In this document: positions 1 to 4,750 of the stretch, one piece after another
Numbering within the stretch: position 1 is the first letter of the stretch
Layout of the letters: every line of letters begins with the position of its first letter
Assembly (NCBI GenBank): GCA_963578605.1
Contig: CAUZEA010000201.1
Location: 1-6,462, forward strand
Length of the DNA: 6,462 nucleotides
Direction: 5' to 3'
From: JAKVCB01 sp963578605
GTDB taxonomy: Bacteria > Planctomycetota > Planctomycetia > Pirellulales > Lacipirellulaceae
Program-made: the position numbers and the translations under genes
The notes under the pieces: model-generated
Databases searched by the model: none
Told to the model about the DNA's origin: nothing
Seen by the model: the letters and a program-made list of their open reading frames with translations, nothing else

Positions 1-2
1 TC

Positions 3-464
3 AAGTTAGCGGTTGATTTAGATGCAGGTGGCAACCCGACGGAAGCCAGGGCCTTGTATCGCGAAACGCCCGACGAAGGGGAGTGGACACTCGGAGCCAC
101 GCTATCTCCCGGGCCGCTTGATCTTGACTTGACCCATGTTGCAGTGGGCCCTGGCTTATATGCCACTTTGGACAACCTCTGGATCACCGGGCCCGCCCCG
201 GGACTCGCGGGCGACTTCAATGCCGATGGTACGGTCGATGCCGCCGATTACACGATCTATCGAGATAACCTGGGTGGTGACTCTGCGGTCCTCAACGGCA
301 ACGGTGCGGGCGGCACGACTGTTAGGCACGCCGACTACGCCCTCTGGAAGCAAAACTTCGGCAATTCCAGCACCGGCACAATGGTTGCTGTGCCCGAGCC
401 AGCAAGCCTCGCTTTGGTCCTGCTGGCTGGCATCATCGGCATAGTTTCCACACGCTCTCGTTGA
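3..464 (+). CDS. PEP-CTERM sorting-domain protein with dockerin-like segment, 3' part only
   Basis: The reading frame is open from the window edge, so the N-terminus and start codon lie upstream. About 153 residues are visible. The first 60 or so (KLAVDLDAGG... to YATLDNLWITG) look like the last strands of a jelly-roll, concanavalin-like domain. Next comes a dockerin-like calcium-binding segment, with DFNADGTVDAADYTIYRDNLG as its first EF-hand-like loop and a degenerate second half ending in ADYALWKQNFG. The protein ends in a classic PEP-CTERM tail: VPEPASL, a hydrophobic stretch (ALVLLAGIIGIV) and a basic end (STRSR). In known systems this signal is read by an exosortase for sorting to the cell surface. 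The body of the protein is missing, so its ligand is unknown. It is tail-to-tail with a paralogous C-terminus on the other strand. Confidence 0.9.
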   Translation, partial: KLAVDLDAGGNPTEARALYRETPDEGEWTLGATLSPGPLDLDLTHVAVGPGLYATLDNLWITGPAPGLAGDFNADGTVDAADYTIYRDNLGGDSAVLNGNGAGGTTVRHADYALWKQNFGNSSTGTMVAVPEPASLALVLLAGIIGIVSTRSR

Positions 465-506
465 GCAACTGTTGGCGGCGAGTGACGCTTGCTATCGACC
501 AGTTTC
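465..506. other. short convergent intergenic gap
   Basis: Forty-two bases separate the stops of two convergent PEP-CTERM genes. The only secondary structure seen is a weak 5-bp hairpin (478-482 with 488-492, one G-U pair) without a T tract. I cannot call a convincing intrinsic terminator for either gene. Confidence 0.5.
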
Positions 507-1331
507 TCACGACATGCTTCGGTACCGTAGTGCGAAGGCGGCATGGCCGATGAGTAACAACAGCACCAGGCTTGCCGGTTCGGGAACGGCCGCACTGCTG
601 CCGGTGCCGGAGGTACCGAAGTTTTGCTTCCACTGGTTGTAGTGGCCGACGTCAATGACACCCGCGATATCGTTGTTCTGCAGCACACCGCTGTCGGCTC
701 CAAGATTGTCTCGGAACAGGGTATAGTCAGCCGCATCGACGACGCCGTTGCCGCTGTAGTCACCGGTCAGCCCACCGCCCGTGCCGGCGGCCAGCAGTGT
801 GATCCAATCGTTGGTGGTATCGATACTCATCGTGAACGATGCGGCACCGGAACCGCCCAGCGTCAGTCCGGCGTCGGTCAGTTCTCCGCCTGCGGTAAGC
901 ACCTTGAAGGTGTTGCCGCCACTTGGCGTAAAACCGTCAATGAGCGAAACGCTCAGGGTCCCAGCCAGCGAGGTATCGCCCAGAACGTTGAGCACGTCAA
1001 AGTCCACTCCGGCTTGGATACCGCCGATTTCGATCGCCAACGTTCCGCCCGATCCCTGGTCGTAGTTGCCATCGATGGTCAGCATACCGGGGCTGTTGCC
1101 TGGCGCGACGGTGCCGCTACTGTTCACTAAATTTCCCCCGACCGTTCCAGCTCGGCTGCAGGTTCCAACGACGCAATTCAGGGTGCCGCCATTGCCGAAC
1201 GAGAGTATGTTGTTAACCGTCAGAGTCCCGTCACCAATTTTGTCCAGTGAGTTTCCACCAAGGTCCAATTGATTGTTGAACGTCAGCGACGCACCACTCG
1301 CGACATCAACGGTCGCACTGTTTGCCAGCAC
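507..1331 (-). CDS. C-terminal open segment: autotransporter-type beta region, dockerin-like segment, PEP-CTERM
   Basis: This is the intact downstream part of the disrupted gene. The frame is open from just after the TGA at 1374-1376, and the first possible start codon is a GTG at 1331, but no ribosome site supports independent translation. Residues about 25-150 resemble the autotransporter-associated beta-strand repeat region: KIGDGTLTVNN, then GTVAPGNSPGMLTIDGNY, then FDVLNVLGDTSLAGTLSVSL. The dockerin-like segment (GDYSGNGVVDAADYTLFRDN, second half GHYNQWKQNFG) covers about 612-764. The tail VPEPASLVLLLLIGHAAFAL plus RYRSMS occupies 510-587 and has the motif, transmembrane and basic-end layout of PEP-CTERM. 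It most resembles the C-terminus of the neighbouring convergent gene. Confidence 0.8.
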   Translation of the reverse strand: MLANSATVDVASGASLTFNNQLDLGGNSLDKIGDGTLTVNNILSFGNGGTLNCVVGTCSRAGTVGGNLVNSSGTVAPGNSPGMLTIDGNYDQGSGGTLAIEIGGIQAGVDFDVLNVLGDTSLAGTLSVSLIDGFTPSGGNTFKVLTAGGELTDAGLTLGGSGAASFTMSIDTTNDWITLLAAGTGGGLTGDYSGNGVVDAADYTLFRDNLGADSGVLQNNDIAGVIDVGHYNQWKQNFGTSGTGSSAAVPEPASLVLLLLIGHAAFALRYRSMS

Positions 1332-1373
1332 GACTTGTGCTTGAAACTGAGGATTCCCGGAGGTTACGTCGAT

Positions 1374-1856
1374 TCACGGTATCTCCTGGCCTGAGCCCTC
1401 GGCCAGCGTCACCGAGGAGTTACCGGCAATGTTGTAAGTAGTCTCGTTGCTGAACTGAATCGATCCAATCGTCACGGGTTGATCCACCACGACCGTCCGC
1501 GGGGAGGTGATAGCGCTGCCAAAGACTGCCTTCAAGTCGTTTCCATTGGGCACCGAGGCCGGAGCCCAGCTCTGGAGGCTGTGCCAGTCGCCCAGGTCGT
1601 CATGGTACCATGTAAATTCACCGACTTGTGGAATCGTTACCGGCCCGGCCGCGAAGTTTGTGGATACCTCGGCGGCGGTTAGCACCTGGTTGCCGTACAA
1701 ACGAAACTCGTCTAGTTCGATTTCACCCTGGAGCGTCGTTCCCGTGCCGCCGGGGCCCGTAGCGAAACGGACCGAATGCAGGTTTTGGAGGGTGTGGTTG
1801 GGCGAAGCGTCAAACGGGCTGCCGGCAATCTCTGCTCCATCGAAATAGAGCCGCAT
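1374..1856 (-). CDS. Middle open segment: LamG-like domain and start of beta region
   Basis: This fragment lies between the frame change near 2000-2040 and the TGA at 1374-1376. The frame is open upstream to 2039, so the ATG at 1856 is internal and not a true start: in-frame sequence before it (GDFHHVVYTYD and so on) is clearly part of the same LamG-like fold. The C-terminal LamG strands are seen as GEIELDEFRLYG, followed by LTAAEVSTNF. After about residue 78 comes a module starting GEFTWYHDDLGDWHSLQSW and continuing to IGSIQFSNETTYNIAG. It is the counterpart of YEWKLDGPGDWNIDENWDLG in the gene at 4751. The fold suggests carbohydrate or protein binding outside the cell; the ligand is unknown. 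Confidence 0.7.
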   Translation of the reverse strand: MRLYFDGAEIAGSPFDASPNHTLQNLHSVRFATGPGGTGTTLQGEIELDEFRLYGNQVLTAAEVSTNFAAGPVTIPQVGEFTWYHDDLGDWHSLQSWAPASVPNGNDLKAVFGSAITSPRTVVVDQPVTIGSIQFSNETTYNIAGNSSVTLAEGSGQEIP

Positions 1857-2179
1857 ATTTTCGCCGGCTACGACAGGGGTGTGATCGTAGGTATAGACAA
1901 CATGGTGGAAGTCACCCGTACCATCGGTTGGACTACCGGGGCTGAAATCGGTGTTGCAGTTATCAGGACCGCACGCTGTATCTGGCGCACCGGTGGCACT
2001 TCCGGCCGCGATAGGTACCGAAAGGCATAGTAGTTCCGATCAGCTTCACCGGCGGCCTCAGCTATTGCAGGTCGCCAGCCAACCGGGCCGTTCAACAACG
2101 CGGGCCACAACAGAAGGTGCCAGAACAGAAAGGCCCAGCACCCTGTTTCGGTAGACTTTATTTGGTACCAGCGTCGCAT

Positions 2180-2290
2180 AAAAGAATACCTCGCCACGGC
2201 AAGAAGTAAGGCACCTCTTATTTTTACCTGGGATATCGCAGCCGTGGCAAGCTGGAACCCGACCGCTCGCCACGAAACCGTGGCCCGCTG
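2180..2290 (-). promoter_or_regulatory. structured 5' leader with four mutually complementary segments
   Basis: Read on the minus strand, the leader of the LamG/PEP-CTERM gene contains segment 1 (2284-2279, GCCACG), segment 2 (2274-2265, CGTGGCGAGC), segment 3 (2252-2241, GCTTGCCACGGC) and segment 4 (2200-2190, GCCGTGGCGAG). Segments 1 and 2 form a perfect 6-bp hairpin with a GUUU loop. Segments 2 and 3 can form 10 bp with one G-U pair and a 12-base loop. Segments 3 and 4 can form 11 bp with one G-U pair, enclosing a further 7-bp hairpin (2219-2213 with 2207-2201). Segment 4 includes three bases of the GAGG ribosome site, so 3-4 pairing would hide it and 2-3 pairing would free it. The pairings are read directly from the sequence; a regulatory role is inference. 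I do not recognise a known riboswitch class. Confidence 0.45.
2189..2192 (-). promoter_or_regulatory. ribosome binding site of the LamG/PEP-CTERM gene
   Basis: GAGG on the minus strand lies 9 bases before the ATG at 2179. This decides the start: the frame is open about 190 bases further upstream, but the residues there are not signal-peptide-like and no other start has a comparable ribosome site. Confidence 0.6.
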
Positions 2291-2325
2291 CCTGCGTGTT
2301 GCCGGAGATGGGTTCGGTGTGCCAG

Positions 2326-2356
2326 GACCGTCGGCAGGTTTGCAGCGTCGTCGGTC
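2326..2356 (-). other. inverted repeat just downstream of the small gene
   Basis: GACCGTCG (2326-2333) and CGTCGGTC (2349-2356) form an imperfect 8-bp inverted repeat with one internal mismatch and a 15-base loop. It begins about five bases after the stop of the small minus-strand gene. No T tract follows in the minus direction, so it is at best a weak terminator or a processing or stability hairpin between that gene and the next. Confidence 0.25.
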
Positions 2357-2360
2357 TTCC

Positions 2361-2570
2361 TTACGGCTCACTTTTGGAACGGTTGTTTGCCAGGCGTTTT
2401 ACCTGGCTTCGCAATTGCCGCAGCTCACGGCTTACATGCGCAATGTAAAGGTGCGCCGTTTCAAGTTCCTTGGCCAGCGCCCCTTGGTGCGCCACCAAGT
2501 CGACGACTTCTCGATCTGGCGTATCGAATTGCAAAGTCGGTAGTGCAGCACAGCGGTTCTCGCGCCGCAT
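2361..2570 (-). CDS. small hypothetical protein with charged helical C-terminal half
   Basis: It encodes 69 residues, starting at the only in-frame start codon (ATG at 2570) after the upstream gene's TAA. I do not recognise a family. The N-terminus is basic (MRRENRCAALP). From about residue 20 (DREVVDLVAHQG) to residue 62 the sequence is rich in L, E, R, K, A and Q with spaced leucines, suggesting one long amphipathic helix or short coiled coil; the end is polar (NNRSKSEP). There is no signal peptide or membrane segment, so it is probably cytoplasmic, unlike its neighbours. No clear Shine-Dalgarno is visible before the ATG, which is not rare in planctomycetes. It starts 69 bases after the propeller gene ends and could be co-transcribed with it. 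Composition and residue pattern favour a real gene, but its short length leaves doubt. Confidence 0.5.
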   Translation of the reverse strand: MRRENRCAALPTLQFDTPDREVVDLVAHQGALAKELETAHLYIAHVSRELRQLRSQVKRLANNRSKSEP

Positions 2571-2639
2571 TTGTTTGGCACGTTGCGAACACTGAACGAG
2601 GTCATTTCCAAAACCGGCAGACTTTGCTGATTCGGAGAC

Positions 2640-3275
2640 TTACTTCACGGTAAACGCATACAGTTTACTTCCTGGTTTCACCTCAAACTGCAGCCGAATC
2701 CCGCCGGCACCTTTAAAACCGGCAATCTCTTTTCCGCCGAATCGCACCGGGTGTTCCAAGGAATCACCTTTGACCGTGGTCGTGGCGAGCGGGCGGTTGC
2801 CCACGTCTAACAGAGCGACGTTTATCGTCCCCACACTGTTGACCAACAACCGATCGCCCTCGAGTTTCAATGGTTTTGTGGTAAGCTGCCCCCGATCCAC
2901 CGCTACGAATCCATCCGGACGCAACCGTGCACGAAAAACACCTCCCCCGGTAACACGTACTCCGGGCGGGTGATTCTTACCCCACGACGAGGCCCCGTAG
3001 TAAAAAATCAACTGGTCCCCGATCCTCAAGGGCGGATTGCTGAATTCAGTGATGTACCCACCGTCATTACGACCGTCGTTTCCGCCTTCCTGGCCATTGG
3101 CGATAAAGACTTCCGGGGCGGCCTCATCGTTGTCGAAACGAACCTTGTTCCAGTGCAATCCGTCCCGGCTGGAGACCAGCTTTAAATAGGCGCAGCCGGC
3201 CGCCGACCACGGATGGTCACCCCCCCCCCATGCCAGATCTTCAACGTTCCTAACCACATCGAGCCATACCGCCAT
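2640..3275 (-). CDS. C-terminal open segment of the propeller glycosidase-like protein
   Basis: The frame is open from 3275, but only the part after the G run (about residue 17 on) looks like real continuation; the first 15 or so residues overlap the upstream segment in a shadow frame. It begins GDHPWSAAGCAYLKLV, contains the third blade motif SRDGLHW (36-42) and continues through a probable last blade (RIGDQLIFYYGASSWG, GVFRARLRPDGFVAVDRG). Then follows a beta-rich C-terminal domain from LTTKPLKLEGDRLLVN to the end (GGIRLQFEVKPGSKLYAFTV), resembling the accessory sandwich that follows GH32-like propellers. It ends in TAA at 2642-2640. No ribosome site supports separate translation. Confidence 0.75.
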   Translation of the reverse strand: MAVWLDVVRNVEDLAWGGGDHPWSAAGCAYLKLVSSRDGLHWNKVRFDNDEAAPEVFIANGQEGGNDGRNDGGYITEFSNPPLRIGDQLIFYYGASSWGKNHPPGVRVTGGGVFRARLRPDGFVAVDRGQLTTKPLKLEGDRLLVNSVGTINVALLDVGNRPLATTTVKGDSLEHPVRFGGKEIAGFKGAGGIRLQFEVKPGSKLYAFTVK

Positions 3276-4141
3276 GCCGTCGAGCCGTAATACTCATCGT
3301 GAGGGAAGTCACCCCCGGCCTGTTCGGCACGAGGAACCAGGTCGACATGTTGCAGACGCTGGGGATCAACACGGGTGGAGATAGAATCGACGAACAGGTA
3401 GCTACGGGAACGCTGTCGATTGCCGGGCCCAATGGCCTTCTTGTTGGCAAATTTCATGAGGGCGAGAAAATTATTGTTCCTGGGATTGTTGATGAAGGTA
3501 GTGACGTCCCCGGCACCGTACAACGAAAAGCCGTCGTGTTTGATATGCCAATCGTCGATGTTCATAATCTGCAGGCCTCGTTCCCACTGGATCCCGTCGA
3601 CCGACCGCATCAGGTAGGTCCCTTCGCGGCCGTCCTCCCAATTGGCAAACCATTGCCAGCCTTTGCAAGAAAAAGCTTCATCCTGCGTGTCGTAGCAATA
3701 GGAAAAGACATCGATATTGGTGGCGTACGCCACCCATTCCGGGTCGAACAAAAAGTCGCGATCCAACGGATAGATGCATTGTGGTTTCCCGTGGTCTCCT
3801 TTTGTCCAGGAGATTCCATCGCTGGAAGTAAAGCGATAGAGACGGACACGGTCCGATCCTTTTTTTTGGGCCGAAAGCCCAAGGGCAAACATCACATATT
3901 CCTTGAGCCTTGGGTCGAACACAATCGTACCATTGGCTTCCAGGGTCGCCGTGTAATCTCCGAATTCGTCCGCCAGTTCAATGACAGGCTGGTTTCCACC
4001 GTCGTCTTTAACCGGCTGGCAAAGGGTGCGATGCAAGTTGCTCCCGCGCTCGATCAAATAGTCGTCGACGAATAACTGAGCAACCCCGGACTCGATGGTT
4101 AAGTTCGAGTCGGCCCCGGCGTGCGACTGGCACACCAGCAA
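3182..4141 (-). CDS. N-terminal open segment of the propeller glycosidase-like protein
   Basis: The frame runs from a TTG at 4141 (probably internal, within the signal peptide) to a stop at 3182, 319 residues. Residues 1-10 (LLVCQSHAGA read with the preceding codons) are the end of the export signal. FVDDYLIE is at 24-31, a strand pair TIVFDPRLKEYVMFALG at 72-88, and blade motifs SSDGISW near 106-112 and SVDGIQW near 180-186. The segment DPEWVAYATNIDVFSYCYD (133-151) and the stretch KHDGFSLYGAGDVTTFINNP (201-220) have the conserved Asp and aromatic pattern expected near a propeller active-site face. After the G run at residue about 305 the frame reads an unrelated tail (VTIRGRRPAAPI), a sign that true coding continues in the other frame. 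Confidence 0.75.
   Translation of the reverse strand: MLVCQSHAGADSNLTIESGVAQLFVDDYLIERGSNLHRTLCQPVKDDGGNQPVIELADEFGDYTATLEANGTIVFDPRLKEYVMFALGLSAQKKGSDRVRLYRFTSSDGISWTKGDHGKPQCIYPLDRDFLFDPEWVAYATNIDVFSYCYDTQDEAFSCKGWQWFANWEDGREGTYLMRSVDGIQWERGLQIMNIDDWHIKHDGFSLYGAGDVTTFINNPRNNNFLALMKFANKKAIGPGNRQRSRSYLFVDSISTRVDPQRLQHVDLVPRAEQAGGDFPHDEYYGSTAWRYGSMWLGTLKIWHGGGVTIRGRRPAAPI
3220..3229. repeat. ten-base C/G homopolymer at the coding break
   Basis: A run of ten C on the plus strand (ten G in the mRNA sense) lies exactly where the propeller gene changes frame. Eight or eleven G would restore a continuous reading frame through HGGGDHPWS or HGGGGDHPWS. Such runs are prone both to replication slippage and to sequencing error. 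Confidence 0.9.
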
Positions 4142-4272
4142 GCGGCAACAACAGTCATTTTGACATTCATGGATTCACTTCTGTTTTTAAAACGCATGAT
4201 CAAAGAGTTTGACTGAAGGAATCGAAACGACGGTTGCTTATTCCTGCAGTTTGCAGACTTCGTGCGAAAAAG

Positions 4273-4286
4273 ACCGCGATCACGGT
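4273..4286. promoter_or_regulatory. near-palindrome, possible operator
   Basis: ACCGCGATCACGGT is symmetrical around GATC at six of seven base pairs. It lies about 103 bases upstream of the ATG at 4170 of the leftward propeller gene. Position and symmetry would suit a dimeric repressor or activator site, but one copy in one window is weak evidence. Confidence 0.25.
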
Positions 4287-4740
4287 ATAAAGGTTTTGTC
4301 TTGCCGAGTGTCGCAGGCAACCTTGGGAAAAGTCGCTTCCGGCCAGTCGTGTAATAATGTTCCCCCGGTTGTCTCCGGGCTGGGATTGCTAATCCTGCCG
4401 CCGGGATGACGGAAAAACCAGCGAAACTGCCGGGTCGACAAAAGACCCAAGGTCCCCAATCTGCTCCTGTGTGGCGTCGCCCAGCGAGTGGTATTACAAT
4501 CAAAGGGTGCTGGCCACGCTAACTAATCCCAGCTTGACGATCACCGCTGCATACCAACGACCTGGCCGTACGACGTGCCTGGGTGGTTACGTGTGTATGG
4601 TGGATCCCACTACCGGGCTGTGCAATGGTTGGTTGGGTTCGCGTCCCGAAGTTTACGCGGAGTACCTATAGGCCCGATTCGCAGGAGATGTTCCTAGCGG
4701 GACTCAAAGCATGTGGGATTGGTTACTTACAACTTCAACC

Positions 4741-4745
4741 GAGGG
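4741..4745 (+). promoter_or_regulatory. ribosome binding site deciding the GTG start at 4751
   Basis: GAGGG lies five bases before GTG. An in-frame ATG at 4688 has AGGAG touching it with no spacer and would put 21 extra residues before the signal peptide, so the GTG is preferred. The site is followed at once by CCTC, making GAGGGTCCTC self-complementary. Confidence 0.5.
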
Positions 4746-4750
4746 TCCTC

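Larger units (their letters stand above)
507..2179 (-). pseudogene. LamG / autotransporter-type beta / dockerin / PEP-CTERM protein, disrupted by a stop and a frameshift
   Basis: Joined across its breaks, this is one gene of about 557 codons. The start is the ATG at 2179-2177, preceded by GAGG with a 9-base spacer. The N-terminus MRRWYQIK, followed by a hydrophobic core (about residues 14-30, CWAFLFWHLLLWPALLN), is a signal peptide. Reading then has to change frame somewhere around 2000-2040, after the residues RNYYAF, to continue into a LamG-like domain (GDFHHVVYTYD, MRLYFDGAEI, GEIELDEFRLYG). An in-frame TGA at 1374-1376 follows QEIP, and homologous sequence resumes immediately (IDVTSGNPQFQ). 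The rest is an autotransporter-type beta region, a dockerin-like segment and a PEP-CTERM tail. The plus-strand gene starting at 4751 is a paralogue and aligns straight through the stop: its TFQGDARIQVDQGTPEFQ spans the corresponding place. The gene is either decayed or carries assembly errors. That it was one gene is well supported; whether it is functional is unknown. Confidence 0.75.
2640..4170 (-). pseudogene. secreted beta-propeller glycosidase-like protein, split by two frame changes
   Basis: Joined across its breaks, this is one gene of about 510 codons. The likely true start is the ATG at 4170-4168, giving MNVKMTVVAA. One missing base around 4142-4147 then separates it from LLVCQSHAGADSN, and the two halves together form a normal signal peptide ending at AGA. 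The mature part opens with QLFVDDYLIERGSN, which I associate with five-bladed propeller proteins of the GH32/GH43 type common in planctomycetes (family knowledge, not a search result). Three blade motifs of the form SxDGxxW occur: SSDGISW, SVDGIQW and SRDGLHW. A second frame change sits in the ten-base G run at 3229-3220, where KIWHGGG joins GDHPWSAAGCAYLK. The last 90 or so residues look like a C-terminal beta-sandwich. A catalytic residue set cannot be assigned with confidence, and the substrate is unknown. Confidence 0.7.
4171..4750. other. divergent intergenic region
   Basis: About 580 bases separate the propeller gene (leftward) from the PEP-CTERM-type gene (rightward). I find no convincing gene: a possible 66-residue frame at 4471-4671 has no signal peptide, recognisable motif or ribosome site. 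The region should hold promoters for both directions, but no clear sigma-70 pair or sigma-54 box could be identified on either strand. Features seen are a near-palindrome at 4273-4286 and a small inverted repeat at 4244-4256 (CTGCA, three bases, TGCAG). Confidence 0.6.

Noticed and set aside
478..492. Hairpin between the convergent genes as an intrinsic terminator
   Set aside because: The stem is only 5 bp with a G-U pair on one strand and a mismatch on the other, and no T tract follows in either direction.
624..1130. Plus-strand open frame opposite the PEP-CTERM gene
   Set aside because: The minus strand here clearly encodes the autotransporter-type beta region and dockerin-like segment; the plus frame is an antisense by-product of GC-rich codon use.
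1374..1376. TGA used as a sense codon (alternative genetic code)
   Set aside because: The plus-strand gene ending at 464 and the minus-strand gene ending at 507 both stop at TGA exactly after proper PEP-CTERM basic tails, so TGA is a normal stop here.
2180..2290. Leader as a cyclic-di-GMP or cobalamin riboswitch
   Set aside because: The conserved core sequences of those classes are not seen; only the alternative pairing itself is supported.
3299..4075. Long open plus-strand frame (258 codons) opposite the propeller gene
   Set aside because: It is the shadow of the minus-strand gene, whose translation carries three SxDGxxW motifs and a coherent fold; the plus product shows no family features.
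4099..4503. Minus-strand 134-codon frame upstream of the propeller gene
   Set aside because: Only its MNVKMTVVAA portion makes sense, as the start of the propeller gene's signal peptide; the upstream residues look like translated non-coding DNA.
4471..4671. Possible 66-residue plus-strand gene in the divergent region
   Set aside because: No ribosome site, no recognisable motif or hydrophobic segment, and an irregular residue pattern; it is more likely non-coding.
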